Positions 1 to 11,683 are shown, numbered from the stretch's first letter. The stretch is 64,000 nt of DNA from Lentinus brumalis (GCA_001792895.1 MARA01000051.1:62001-126000), one strand, 5' to 3'. A program made the numbers and translations. The notes: generated by a model not told the origin, from the letters alone.

Positions 1-254
1 AACGCGTCGTCGTCGTACGCATGTTGCGCTCCGTCGAGTCGGACCCCGTGCGGCTCGATCCGAGCTACGCTGGACCAAAGTTCTCGAGACAGCTCATGCC
101 TCGCCAAGGGAAGCTGTTGCTGACAGTTTATCGTGGCAAAATGACGGCCTGGGCGGGCGATGTGGACAGAAGGGCTCCAGAAGGGCAGCGCAACCCGGCT
201 GCGTCACTCAGCATATTGTATGACAACGCTGAAGAGTATGGCTTGCCAAGGTAG
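1..254 (+). CDS. C-terminal fragment of an unrecognised protein (window edge)
   Basis: An open frame enters from the window edge (codons in phase with position 3) and stops at TAG 252-254. Its last ~80 residues match, almost residue for residue, the last exon of the gene at 968-2283: both have SESDPVRLDP or VESDPVRLDP, then YAGP, LMPR.GKLL, a GDVDRRAPEG/DG motif and an end in EYGLPR or EYGLPS. It is therefore the 3' end of a tandem paralogue and not a short gene of its own. The first ~200 bases downstream of the two stops also resemble each other, so the duplicated unit includes 3' flank. No family recognised; the function is unknown. Confidence 0.7.
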   Translation, partial: RVVVVRMLRSVESDPVRLDPSYAGPKFSRQLMPRQGKLLLTVYRGKMTAWAGDVDRRAPEGQRNPAASLSILYDNAEEYGLPR

Positions 255-967
255 CACATACGCGCTCCCACTGTCAGGTCACCCGGTGTTTCAAGTAATG
301 TATACCATTGAGCTCGCATCCACAATATGTTCCACGCGCGACCGCCTGTCCGATGCGCCTCAGAGGCTCTGCTACACTCCATACCAGACCCAGAACCGAC
401 ACACGCTGTATCTCAAGAGAACGCCCTCGAGTACGCACACTGGACGCAGTGATGTATCACCAGGCTCCACTCCGCGTCAGTATGTACTATACCTCGGCGG
501 CCCTTCCGCGAGATACTTGAGTTCAGGGCAATTTTCCACCGTAGGGTCGCCGCGTGTATCTGCGGTCGGGACTTTGCTGCTGTTGCAAGGCTGGTTTTAA
601 TTCGTGCCAGTGTGCGTGCCGGCACCCCATTACATCGCGTACGCCGTACATGCTGCATACACGTAGAAGCGGGCACCGATAAAGCTACATGGTCAGACGC
701 AATGTCGACATGGTGGAGAAAAAGTATCTTGATCTCAAGAACCAAACCAGAAGGCGTTTCGAGCTACTTTAGATTCCGAAGCGCTGACGCCCTGCTGGCG
801 CTTGCCGCACGCGGCTCTCACGAAGGTGCATGTTGGCTTGAACCACCAACATCCGTCCCTCCGAGTTTGCGTAGGTTTGCGTCTGACTGGTCATGATTGC
901 GGACATGCTCATACCAAAGGTAGTTTTGATGGCGTTTTGGTGTTCGCTCTAAGCCCTTGACTGAAAA
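255..967. other. intergenic, no gene seen
   Basis: Only short overlapping frames without paralogue support. The first ~200 bases resemble the region after 2283, as part of the tandem duplication. Confidence 0.5.
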
Positions 968-2283
968 ATGATTCCACTGCCACCGCAGGTTCCTCCACGG
1001 CCCTCCGGCATAGCGAGACGAACATATGGAACGCTGCGTCTATCATTCCGATCCATTGGTTCTTCTCAAGGGCATCGGGAGGCCCACTTGCGCCCAACAC
1101 ACTCAAGAAGCTCAATACCAATGCGGGTGCTTCGTACCGAGCTCGCTCGCACTGCAAGTTTTCGGCGGGCGTACGTCTCTTTAACCGACGCGGAGACAAC
1201 TGACGGCACCTCGACCGGGGCACGCACGCTGCCGGAGGCGGAGACCGACGAACCATCGCACAATCGTGACAGCCCCGCGCCCGCGTTTTCCATCCGGACC
1301 TTACAGCCCGCGAGACTCACTTCGGAAGACCTCCTCACGATCGACTTGGCCGCAAGCACCTCCGTCCGAGTCACGGTATTCAACCCCCACGCCGATTCGG
1401 CGAACGACCGCACTCCGTCTTGCCGGCTGCGCTTCTCCCAGTTTCCGGTGCAGCACGGCCAGCGTGGCTGGCTCTACTACCACCAACCTCCTAGCGGCCC
1501 GCCCCTCGCTGGTGAGGTTCGCTTCCGCATCATCCCCCCGGAAGTCCCCGACATCTTTGCGCTTGGTGTCGACGCCGTGACCGAGAGCGGGATCCCGTGG
1601 TGCCTTCCTCTTCCGGCGATCGCTGCGAGCAAATCATATGCCGCCTTGAAACACATCCTCACGGTCGTAGACGGGACGGTCTCTAGAGACTTGATGCAGC
1701 AGGTGTCCTACCTCTCGCGCATACCCAAACGATGCATATATGCGTTTGACCAGCCCTTCGAACTGTCGATGCAGGCGGGCACCCACAGGGTCAGGTTGGT
1801 AGGCAAGAAAGGCCTTTCGATGGCTGAGCTGCGAAACATTGCGGTGGCGGATATCGAGGCCATACCTGCGGACAAGCCCGGAGGAGGTACGAGGTATGTC
1901 AAGCATACGCCGTTTTTAGGTAAGTCATGCCTACTTACTAAGGCGCGACCCGGATGGGTGCTGACATCGTATGTGCAGGGACAGCTGTGTGCGCATTCGA
2001 GCGCTCTACTCGTACAGACCATCGCGGACACCGCGTCGTTGTCGTACGCGTGTTGCGGTTTTCCGAGTCGGACCCCGTGCGGCTCGACCCGGACTACGCT
2101 GGACCGGAGTTCTCGAAACATCTCATGCCTCGGGAGGGGAAGCTGCTGATGATGATGCATCGTGGGAAGGTGATGGCGTGGGTGGGCGACGTGGACAGAA
2201 GGGCCCCAGACGGGCGGCACAATCCTGCTGCGTCGCTCGGGATACTGTTTGACAATGCTATTGAGTACGGCTTGCCGAGCTAA
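968..2283 (+). CDS. unrecognised protein, two exons
   Basis: Exons 968-1919 and 1979-2283 give 418 residues. The 59-nt intron has a GTAAGT donor, a TACTAA-like branch site and a CAG acceptor, and removing it keeps the frame (TPFLG|TAVCAFE). The first ~110 residues are rich in Ser, Thr, Arg and Pro and look disordered. From about residue 115 the composition becomes that of a folded domain. I do not recognise a family. The start is uncertain: ATG 968 is the first in frame, and ATG 1130 region would drop part of the disordered leader. The terminal exon is duplicated at 1-254, which supports the splice and the reading frame. Confidence 0.65.
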
Positions 2284-2548
2284 CCCTCGCGCGATCGCAC
2301 TATTCGCCGCAGGACATGGTACCAGAGCGTCCGGAGTAATAAACAGCTCCAATTTCGCGATTGACCACAGTATGTTCCACAGCCCGACGGGCCTGTTCGA
2401 TGCTGCGGACCTCACTGGACTCAGCTGTAAGCTAAGTATGTCATACAAAGTACACGGCCATTGCCTGAGAACGCTCTCGAGGACAGAAAACAGGTGCGGT
2501 GAGCATCATCATGGATCGTGCGAGCATGACGGGCGTACTACTTATCCG
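2284..2548. other. convergent intergenic stretch
   Basis: Space between the stops of the plus-strand unknown gene and the first minus-strand arrestin gene. Nothing else seen. Confidence 0.5.
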
Positions 2549-4081
2549 TCACGCAGGAGTAACAGTGGTCGTCCCAGGCGCCTGGATACTCTTACCGAAG
2601 TCCCTCCACTCTGCATCGGTATGCACTTCCCAGTACTCCCTTGCAGTGGTATCAGCAGAAAGTACGTAGACAAAAGGCAAGATGATACTGACGGTGACAG
2701 AACCACTTCACGCTCCGACATAATCGCGGTTGCGCCTTGCGGAAATCGAGACCGAAGGCTCAGAGCCTCGGGCGAATCCCACTCGTGCTGTATTGGTCGG
2801 TGCCGCTTGTGCTGGATAAATGTATCCACGCCCGACACAACGGTCACAGGCATCTCAACCTTGACGTCGTTTCCGAGTCCTTCAAAGGGCACGCAGAGCT
2901 TGAGGCGGTACTGTAGTTCTGCATCAGCCCACCACTCAGAACCCGGTCCAGCCGTCAGGTCGGCAGTGTGAAGAACATACCTCGCATCCGACCTTGAGCC
3001 CGCCGGGGTCTCCAAGACTGAATGTCGGCGGGACGTCGAGAACGAAACGGGAAGAGAACTGAGTGCTCTGCACCCATACACCCTTCTCCTTCGTCTTCGT
3101 GCGCGCGTCCGCCGCCTGCGTGACCACCCATTCCTTCTCCACGACATCGACAGTGACAGGCTCGGGAGCTCGGACTCCGGGTCCGAGAAAGTACGCGGCG
3201 GTGGACTTTAGCGACGTATCACGACGTTCGACAGAGACGTTGGTTCGTCGGACGAGCTCCAAAACCATCGCGGCGGCGTTCGTAGGGGGCGAAGGAAAGA
3301 TCTGTGTATTTCTCGGGTCTTCGTTCGAGCGGCGCGTCGCCGGGGCCGTATTGGTCGTGACTTGAATCTTGTAGGGAATCAGAGTGAACAGAGGAAGCAT
3401 CGCAATATCAGGGATAGAAAGCTAGGAAGGTAAATATTTAGCGGCGGGGATCAGACATGTACCGTGACAAACATACCTCGACGCGGACTGACCCCTCGTT
3501 GCCACGCAATCCTTTCCAAACCTTCTTCTCCTCATGTAAAGTCCTCCACTGTAGCCCGGCGGAGGACAGAGCTCGCAGTGGACCCAGATCGACGCGAGGA
3601 AGGACGACAAGTGGGTTGTGAATTTTGCGTATACCCGACCAGCCAGGGCGCACACCTACGGTGGTGAGCGAGTATAGGACGGCGCACGTCCCTCCCGATC
3701 GAATGGTGTGCTGATAGAAGGACGGCGGGATGTCGTTCGGGAGTCGGAACCGGAAGAACAGCCGTAGGACGTCCGAGTCTGGAGGAGGATATTCGGCGCC
3801 GTGCGTCCAGAGTACGCGGCTGAGGTCGACAAGGGTGATGCTCTTGCGTTCCTCCTCGTCGACATAACTGACATACAGCGTCAAGACATGTGGGTTTCGG
3901 CATCATCCACAGCGGGTAGGACGTACGCTTGCACGCGTCCTTTGAGTGTCACCCAAATCTTCTCGAACTTGTCATGTTGTAGGTTGCGAAAGTTGAGATG
4001 TACCTCGCCTTCGACGTAGCTTTCAGCGCAGTAGGTGACCGGGGGAAGTACGACTTCGATGGCAGGCGAGGAATAAGACAT
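2549..4081 (-). CDS. arrestin-like protein, copy 1
   Basis: Five exons: 4081-3927, 3867-3477, 3421-2981, 2910-2693 and 2639-2549, giving 431 residues. The introns are 53-70 nt and all keep frame. The start of the arrestin N-domain is clear: VVLPPVTYCAESYVEGEVHL, then NFRNLQHDKFEKIWVTLKG. Next come the LSRVLWTHGAEYPPP strand region and RLFFRFRLP. The C-domain half starts at LSIPDIAMLPLF and contains VPPTFSL. The second C-terminal segment has VPFEGLGNDVKVEMPVTVVSG and the protein ends in an aromatic tail with EYWEV. Arrestin-like proteins in fungi act as adaptors for ubiquitylation and endocytosis of membrane proteins; no PPxY motif is visible here, so a link to Rsp5 is not shown. First of four tandem copies. 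Confidence 0.8.
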
Positions 4082-4383
4082 GATAGCGGAAGAGGGAACA
4101 CGGTGGAGGGTGCTACTAGTATATGTTGGTTACGCAGGTGACAGCATTCCGCAGCTCATGGCGGTACACGAGAGACGACACAACTATATCAGTGTGAAGG
4201 ACCGTTGCGCTACGACCCCGACTTGAGTAGACTTCGATGCAGAATCTCGTAGTCTAGCACATGTGGCACTACTGGAATCGGCGGAGCGCGCTGTTTCGAA
4301 ACAACCCGAGCTGCCAATTGCATTGTCAGAAGATATGTGTAATATATTCAAGGTGAGAGCACGCACTCTGGGCGGCCTAACGG

Positions 4384-5865
4384 TCAGGCATATGAGAGGT
4401 GTCGCGGCGTGATGCTCTGGATGAACTCGCGCCACTCGCGGTTGCCTCGCACATCCCAGTATTCTCTGTGGGATCCCGTCAGCGAGACTGCAGTCATTGA
4501 GACGGTGCGACACTTACGAAGGAAGCCAGACTTCAGAGGAGAGTGGCGAGCCGGAACTATGGGGATACTGCAAACGAGGGATATGCTCCTTGCGTGCCAT
4601 AGGCTCAGTGATGCCTGAGATGACCATGATAGGCAAGTCAAGCTCGACATCGTTTCCGCGACCAGGAAAGGGCACCCTGAGTTTCACGTAGTACTATACG
4701 TTCTGGTCAGCCTTCGAATAACCCCGAGTCCAAGCACTACGACGTACCTCGCACTCAATCATGTCACTGACGTTGAAAGTCGGCGGGACGTCCAAGGTCA
4801 AACTGGACCGTAGGCACGAACGTTGCACCCACATCCCGCGAGCATTTCCGCCCTGCGCTCTTCGATCGACGTCCGGGTCGTGCACACCCATCCATTCCTT
4901 CTCGGGCAGGTCCATGTCGACGGGTGCGCTAGGCAAGCGATTCAGACCGAGGTACTGCGTTACAGTTGAGTCGAATGTACGCTCTTCGTCTTCGACTCGA
5001 ACCTGGGTGCGCCGTACGAGCTCCAAGATGAGCTGCTGAGCAGCCGTGGGCGGAGCTGGGAAGATCGACGAGCTTGCGCCGGTGCCCCAACGGAATAGCA
5101 CCGCAGTGGTGGTCGTGACGTCGACGATGTAGGAGATAGGCATGAAGAGCGGGTATACAGGGACATCTGGAAGGGAGAACTAAGTATATCGCATATATTT
5201 CAGCAGCAATCCAGGGCTGAGAGCGTAAGACAGCGTGAACGCACCTCGACTCGCACCGTCGCGTAGTCACCCCACAAACCTTTCCTGACGGCCTGTTCCT
5301 TGATGGTCGTCCGCATCACCACACTAGGAGATGACCAGAGCGGGGTACACAGGGAATGTACGCTTTCCTGGGGAACTATGACGATAGGGATGTGTATGAC
5401 CCGAGGAGGTCGGCTCGATTCTGGCCGGACGCCAACGGTGGTGAGGCAATACAGAACTGCTCCCGTGCCTTCTGAGCCAGCATGATAGAATGACGGAGGA
5501 AGCGAATTCGGCAACTCGAAGCGAAAGAATAGACGAAGTAGGTCAGTCTCCGGAGGAGGGTATTCCGAGCCGTATGTCCACAAGACCCGGGTCAGTTCTA
5601 GCAATGGGATGCTATCGCACTGTGTCCTACTGCCGTGCCGGACAATGCTTGGAGTCCATGATGGGTCAGCCTTCGTCACGGGCGCATTCTGTGCAAGCGA
5701 GACAACCGACCTTCGAGCCTGACCTCGTAGCGTAATCCAGACCCGTTCATACTTGTCGTGCTGTAAATGTCGGAAGTTGATGTGAACTTCGCCTCCGACG
5801 TAGCTGCCGGCGCAGTAAGTCGTCGGCGGCAACGCTACTTCGAGCGCGGGGTTAGTGGGAGCCAT
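4384..5865 (-). CDS. arrestin-like protein, copy 2
   Basis: Exons 5865-5245, 5179-4748, 4693-4518 and 4465-4384 give 436 residues. The first exon is continuous where copy 1 has an intron after the LRGQA segment; the in-frame region there (about 5590-5715) has no stop but is not conserved, so a retained or lost intron is possible. Shared blocks: VALPPTTYCAGSYVGGEVHI, LTRVLWTYGSEYPPPE, FRFELPNSLPPSFY, LPEKEWMGV, LDVPPTFNV and the final EYWDVRGNREW. ATG 5865 is preferred; the codon before it on this strand is GTG. Intact by all the splice checks made. Confidence 0.8.
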
Positions 5866-6207
5866 CACCGGCCAAAAGTTGTGGACACATACTTATATCT
5901 CCGTTGAGCCTTCAATTCGGACTTCCGTGGCTGAGACACGATAGGGAGGCTGTAAGATTGTGACGGCCGAGGATGGGCCAGATGCGAGCGTGTGATTGTC
6001 AAGGCCAGTCCGCGCCCGTGGCTCGATGTCGGGGTGGAGACCCATGTGCCTGAAGTCGCCCTCGTGACCACTTCACGTCGATTGCAGTGCTATCAAGGTT
6101 GTTCTGAGCGAACATCAAAGCTTGATGGCTTGCTGCACTGTGCTGCTATACATGACACGGTCGCGTAGTGACTGTGGGGTAAGGTGTAGGACTCCGGGAC
6201 AACCTGA

Positions 6208-7678
6208 TCAAGAGCGCGGGCTGTGCGCATCAATACTTTTGTTGAACTGCTTCCATTCCCAAGTGCCCTGCCCTTGCCAGTACTCCCTGTGCGGCGCGTG
6301 TAAAGAGATATCACGGAGACAAGAGGCACACTCACCTTAGGAGCGATAGCTCTGAGACGGACGCATACGCGCCACTAAGCCTCGAGGGCGGCTGGTGATT
6401 CTTGCGAGGGGCAGGCTTGTTGATGCCGGAAACAACCGTTACAGGCATCTCAAGCTCCACATGGTTTCCGAGACCAGAAAACGGCACCTTAAGCTTGAGA
6501 AGGTACTGCGACTTCCATGAGCATTCGGCGCCCCGAGCTGAAGATGAGGGCGCACCTCCCATTCAAGCCTGTCGCGAATACTGAAAGTTGGTGGGGCGTT
6601 GAAGACCAGCTTCGACTTGAACTGGGAGCATTGCACCCACACCCCCTCTCTTTGGTGGAGTGCGAGCTTTCCGACGTGCTCACGTCATGCATCTGGACCC
6701 ACTCCTTCTCAGGCACATCAACATCTACGCGTTCACAACAAGACGTGCCCACGAAGCCCATAAACCGGGTCGTGACCGATTGTCTCGTTTCTTCTCGTTT
6801 GTGCGCGCGGATCTTCAATCGTCGCACAAGTTGAGATGTGACTTCTGAAGGATCAGAAGGGGGTGTAGGAAAGATTCGCGCATGTCCAGAATCGCGGCTT
6901 CCGTCCCTCCTTGTGTGCCGGACAACCGCGGCGGTGATAGTGTTGACATCAATCTTGAAGGGAATGGGTGTGAATAGAGGGTAAACGGGGATGTCTGGTA
7001 TGGATAGCTGCCAAAGAATGGTCATAGAGGACACGTCATCTCAGTCAGATCACAACACCCACCTCGATCCTGACTGTCGCATAGTCTCCCCACAGTTTCC
7101 TCCTAACTTTCTTCTCCTTGTGCTCCGTCCTCCACACGGGTGCATTCGAACCCAGAGATAGTGTCAGGAGCGGACTAACGTCGTCGTACGGCACGACCAC
7201 GATAGGAATATGTTGCTTCCAGGGGCTTGCTGAGCCTGTAGGACGGACGGCTACCGTGGTAAGCGAGTACAGCACGGCACCGATTCCTGCGCCCGCGGAA
7301 TCATCGTACAAGGATGGTGGGGTATAGTCCGGGAGCTGGAAGCGGAAGAAGAGCCGCAGGACGTCAGAATTCGGCGGAGGGTACTCGGAGCCGTAGGTCC
7401 ACAACAGGCGGCTAAGGTCAACAAGCGAGATCACTTCACGCTCAGCGGATTCATCATCCGCGCACACACTGACCCATTGTTTTCAGCAGGACGTCCAGGT
7501 AGATGAGTACGAAACGAATCACTAACCAGTGTGCGCGTCCTCTGAGAGTAACCCATATTCTCTCGAAGCGGTCTTCAGATTCTTGCAGATGCCGGAAGTT
7601 GAACTGTACTTCGCCCTCGACATAGCTTCCTGAGCAGTAGGTCGTCGGAGGGAGCACAACTTGTATAGACGAGGCCAT
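6208..7678 (-). pseudogene. arrestin-like protein, copy 3, one-base frameshift
   Basis: The gene runs from ATG 7678 (MASSIQVVLPPTTYCSGSY) through the same blocks as its neighbours: LSRLLWTYGSEYPPPNSD, LSIPDIPVYPLF, VPEKEWVQMHD, NAPPTFSIRD, VPFSGLGNHVELEMPVTVVSG and the EYWQGQGTWEW tail, ending at TGA 6208-6210. In the third exon the frame breaks at a run of five C (plus strand 6642-6646). Upstream reads STKERG, and the continuation WVQCSQFKSK lies one base off. The paralogues have KEKGVWVQ at this point, so one G is missing on the coding strand. It is either a recent pseudogene or a base lost in a homopolymer during sequencing. Everything else looks intact, which favours the second. Confidence 0.7.
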
Positions 7679-7873
7679 GGCGAGAGCATGAAAGCGATAA
7701 GCTGGCCTACGCAGGGCTATGCGGCACTCGACCAGTGCGTTTATGACGGCAACCCCCGTGTAGTCGCCGCACTTCACAACTCTGAGCTTGACTGCGAACG
7801 CAAACAAGATGCGCTGCAACTGCGAGAGGGCAGCGAGATGCATGTAACGAACATATGATCGATAATAGGCACG

Positions 7874-9287
7874 CTAATCAGCAGCTTCCCAGTATGCTCT
7901 AAAACGCTCAGGTGAACACGGAGCGACTGCCGATATATGGAGTACTTACGGTGGGAGATCCAGCGTTGCCAGGCGGAGAGAGTTTGACGAACCCAGAGGC
8001 AATCTGTCGCCCTGGCAAAGTTGAAGTTCCTCCCGGGCAATAGGCCGATCAAGCCCGGAGACGATGACGACTGGTATCTCCAGCTCGACGTCGTTCCCCG
8101 CTCCCGGAAAAGGTACCTTGAGTCTGAGAAAATACTGTCTCCTATTCGTTAGCAGGAACGACCACTAATAGCGACCGCGGCTTACCTTGCACGCAATCAA
8201 CCCGCAATCGAACGTCGGTGGAACGATGAGAAACATCTTCGATTGGAATCTTGCCCTTTGGATCCACGTCCCGACTTCGTCGCCGCTCCTGTTTGTCTCA
8301 TCCGCGACCGCCCATTCTTTCTCAGGGAGGTCCGTGTCGACGTCGGCATTGCTGCGCGCGAGCCCGAGGAACCAAGCCGCCTCGACATCGCCGCTATCGT
8401 AGCGGCCCTGAGCACGTATTGCCGTCCGACGAATCAGGCGGAACGTGAGCTCGGTGTGAATCGCAGGTGGAGGCGGGAAGATGGCTTTGTGCGCGGGGTG
8501 GGCGTTCGCTTTCGAGCGTGCGAGCGGGGCAGTGGTCGTGATGATGTCGATGATGTACGGGATCTTCGTGAACAGAGGCAGTGCAGGGACGTCGGGCAAC
8601 AAGAGCTATCCATCCCACGTGTGAGCGAGTTGCCATGGGAAGAGAATAGGGCACGACGCACATACCTCTACTCTGACGGTTCCCGGATCTCCAACTCCCC
8701 AGAATCCCTTCCTCACCTTCTTCTCTCTGTAAACCTTCTTCCATGGCACGTCAGATAGTCCCAGCCGTAGCTGAGTCCCGAGAGTGTCGCTCTGTAGTAC
8801 TACCAGCGGGGTGTGTATCTTCCTGTCGCTCTTGAGCACGCCTCGGCGGACGCCGATGGTCTCGAGCGAATACACTATGGACGCCGCCTTCAGGTGTCCA
8901 GAGTAGTGAATCGAGGGCGGCAGGTTGTCTGGGAGCTTCAAGCGGAAGAACAGACGCAAGATATCCGAGCCAGGAGGCGGATACTCAGCACCATAGGTCC
9001 ATAGCACCCGACTCGTGTCGACGAGCATGCGGGCTTCCTGCTTCCGTGAGTTGTCATTCAGCCTATCTTCTACAACGCTGCAGTTGATTCGCTTCAGTAC
9101 CGGTTCGTGAGGGCAGAATATTCAACACTCACGCCTTTGCGCGTCCGCGAAGAGTGACTCGAATCTCGTCAATAGGCTCGTCTTGAAGGGACCGAAAGTT
9201 GAGATGAATTTCGCCCTCAACATAGCTGCCCGACGTGTATGTCGTCGGCGGTATGTGGATGCTGAGTACGGACGCAGAATGCGACAT
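7874..9287 (-). CDS. arrestin-like protein, copy 4
   Basis: Start ATG 9287 (MSHSASVLSIHIPPTTYTSG), then the arrestin N-domain (GSYVEGEIHLNFRSLQDE), TSRVLWTYGAEYPPPGSD, LKLPDNLPPSIHY, LLPDVPALPLF, LPEKEWAVAD, VPPTFDCGL and VPFPGAGNDVELEIPVVIVSG. Introns lie at the same places as in copies 1-3. The last exon is the weakest call: after the donor near 7950 the best in-frame acceptor gives PYWEAAD and stop at 7874-7876. The aromatic tail would then be shorter than the EYW...W...F tail of the other copies. This is the most divergent of the four. Confidence 0.7.
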
Positions 9288-10109
9288 GAGAGAGAACGAT
9301 GGGTGGCCGACAGCCGGTTGAAATGGGCTATGAATGGCAAATGAATGGTGACCTATTGCGTCCGACTCGGAAGCGACAGTTCCTCACTGACGACAACGGA
9401 AGCGCCGCGCTGCGCGGCAGAGATCACCTTGGCCGGTTCTCTTCGACATGGTGACGGTATCCAGAGAGAAAAAGAGGTGATCGCAGGAGCTACGATATTA
9501 AGCGGCGGTCGGCCGTGAGTGTCTGGCTTCTATTCGCCGCGTCAGCGCAGGGCGATTGACCGTAAGCAGTGTAACTCACAGAAGGCCAAATCTAGGACAA
9601 TTGAAGGGCCCTTTGGTGCTCTCCTCGACTCAGCGAGCATAAACTCTACTGCGAAAGCCTTACAACCGTTCAGCACCAGTGGGTTTTCGAGACGACATCG
9701 AACTCATGCCATGTCGCTTACCTATCAGGTTGTCTCATCAGCATGGCCCGGTCCGGAAACCTCGACCTGCTGCCAGTCGCGTCGCTGTGCAAAGTGGGCT
9801 TCTGCCGTAATGGCTGTGCGACTTGCGCGGCGTACCACGAAAGGGCGGTAAGTCCTTCGGAATAACCACATTCAAAGCGCGATGCCATGGTTTTCGGTGC
9901 ATGTCTCCTGCAGCTCGCCGATGATACTACGAGGAACCACACTCTGCGTGGCAGTCCGACTGTCCCGTTCTGCAAGCATATTAGGAGTGAGCACGCTATA
10001 TCGTAAGGCGATCATCGCGGATGAGCACTCACGACATACTCATCAGCGGGTGAACGCGTGTAACGATATCTGTCCGATGTCGTGCGGACCTGATGATCGC
10101 CGGCCTCTT
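9288..10109. other. intergenic or decayed sequence
   Basis: No gene supported. The part nearest 10109 may hold further debris of the P450 relic next to it, but I cannot align it. Confidence 0.4.
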
Positions 10110-10360
10110 CACTGAGTAGCCGTTCGCCAGACATTAGCCTATGTAATATGAGGTCACTCACCGACTCTGAAAGTATCGCCGTAGAGTCCATGTGGCTCCT
10201 GCCTGTAGAGATTACTTCGACTCCCTCCGGAATCGGGACGTTTGACAGCCCATGACCCACCCGCTGAGTTCCTCTGAGCGGCATGTAAGTCAGTTAACAA
10301 GCATCCGAGAGAGTATCGTTTCACACCTGAGAGATGGCGGCGAATCTAACTCCGCGAAAT
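10110..10360 (-). pseudogene. decayed cytochrome P450 fragment
   Basis: On the minus strand three short pieces in the right order resemble the K-helix-to-PERF region of a P450. They are RCETILSRM (compare RETLRL), then PLRGTQRVGHGLSNVPIPEG followed by VEVI (compare PIRGTDGKLITELHVPKGTV in the intact gene at 23218-25501), then ESANVWRTATQ across a putative short intron (compare EDAYEWKPERW). A stop follows directly. No heme-binding Cys motif could be found downstream. This is inference from weak similarity; the pieces are in order and correctly spaced. Confidence 0.35.
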
Positions 10361-10792
10361 CTCGACCAGCAAGAAATGCGTACCGAAGCTTTAGGCTCTT
10401 GAGAGCACCCCGTGAGAGCCGCAAAAACAAGTTGGCACTTAAAAATACAGCAGGGTGAGTGATTGAGCTATCGCAAGGAACGAGAGTCGTGTACTTGCAC
10501 AGGCGGCACACTGTCAAGTTGGCCTCGAGGCCACGACCCACGAGGCGCCGTGCATCCAGCGCCCTACTCCGTATGCTCGGCGGCATGTACTTACTAGAGT
10601 TGCGTACATTATTGCTGAAGTTATAGAGAGTGTATATCGATGTCGAAGGAGGAGGGAAGACCACACATGGCTCGAACTTTGAAGCAGACCACGACGAAGA
10701 TTGTAAGCGCTGGCACGCCTCAGCTCGGTGGCGGTGCCACTCCCCGTCGCCACCGCCGCGGCCTCGTCTCATCATCTTCACCCACCACCGCG
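10361..10792. other. intergenic, upstream of the APH-type gene
   Basis: An AT-rich stretch with TATAGAGAG and GTATAT near 10620-10640 could serve as the promoter for 10793-11683. Nothing else seen. Confidence 0.35.
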
Positions 10793-11683
10793 ATGAACAT
10801 CCCCAAGCACGATCTTACGCTAGCCACAATCAAGGATCTCTTACAACGAGCGTCCGGTACAACGTTGCTCGAAGACGACCCTTTCGAATATGCTCTTGGT
10901 GGTTTCGACGTACCGCGCAACGTACGCGCCATCGAGAAGGACGGGATACCCATGGTGGTCCGTTACGGAACCTCAGTGACTCCCCTGGAGGCAGAGGTGA
11001 CCTTGTTTGTTGCCTCCCACACTACGGTTCGCGTACCAGATATCTATGGAGTCTTCTCCGAACCAGCCGACCATACCGCGGAGACCATCACGTATATCAT
11101 CGAAGAGCGAATACCAGGTGCGAATCTCCGCGCAGCCCTCCCCACTCTCGACGACGCCGCTCGCGAGACGGTGGCGCAGGAGCTTCGCACAATTTTCTCG
11201 GAGCTCGCCACCCTCAGTACTCTCCGGGACCGACTCGGGCCCATCCGGGGGCCATGGACCAACGCCTACTTCCGTCCCTTCCAACGCCGCATGGGGCCCT
11301 GTGGCGAAGATGACGCACGCGATACGGAGTCCTTCCTGCGCTACTTCATAACGTATGCGAGGTCCCATCCCCTCACCAGTCACCGTGCCTCCGACCGTAT
11401 CCTTGACCGATTCGACCTATCCCGCCCGCACATATTCTCGCACGGAGACCTTCAGCTCACGAACATCATGGTGCACAACGGCCACGTCTCAGGCGTTGTG
11501 GACTGGGCCGAAGTGGGATGGTATCCCTACTTCTGGGACGCATTTGTTCTGTGCAAGAGCGTGCGCAAGGAGTTCCCGTTATGGTCGTTGTGGGAACCTA
11601 TGGTGCGAACGTTCTGCGATCCTCACATGCCCGACGCCTTCGACATGTGGAATCTACAGAATATGATCGAAGATGCGTACTAG
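10793..11683 (+). CDS. aminoglycoside-phosphotransferase-type kinase-like protein
   Basis: A single exon of 296 residues. The catalytic loop FSHGDLQLTNIMV and the following VVDWAEVGWYPYFWD (Brenner-type HGDxxxxN and the metal-binding D) are those of the APH/choline-kinase-like fold. The N-lobe shows VRYGTSVTPLEAEVTLFVAS, where the Glu could pair with an N-lobe Lys, but the usual Lys is not obvious. Members in fungi are numerous and mostly of unknown substrate; antibiotic resistance is not implied. An upstream in-frame ATG at 10640 would add 51 Arg/Ser-rich residues. ATG 10793 is preferred because the family homology starts soon after it. No intron needed. Confidence 0.8.
   Translation: MNIPKHDLTLATIKDLLQRASGTTLLEDDPFEYALGGFDVPRNVRAIEKDGIPMVVRYGTSVTPLEAEVTLFVASHTTVRVPDIYGVFSEPADHTAETITYIIEERIPGANLRAALPTLDDAARETVAQELRTIFSELATLSTLRDRLGPIRGPWTNAYFRPFQRRMGPCGEDDARDTESFLRYFITYARSHPLTSHRASDRILDRFDLSRPHIFSHGDLQLTNIMVHNGHVSGVVDWAEVGWYPYFWDAFVLCKSVRKEFPLWSLWEPMVRTFCDPHMPDAFDMWNLQNMIEDAY

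Noticed and set aside
1708..2448. 246-codon minus-strand frame antisense to the unknown gene
   Set aside because: Lies opposite a spliced gene supported by a duplicate copy; shadow frame.
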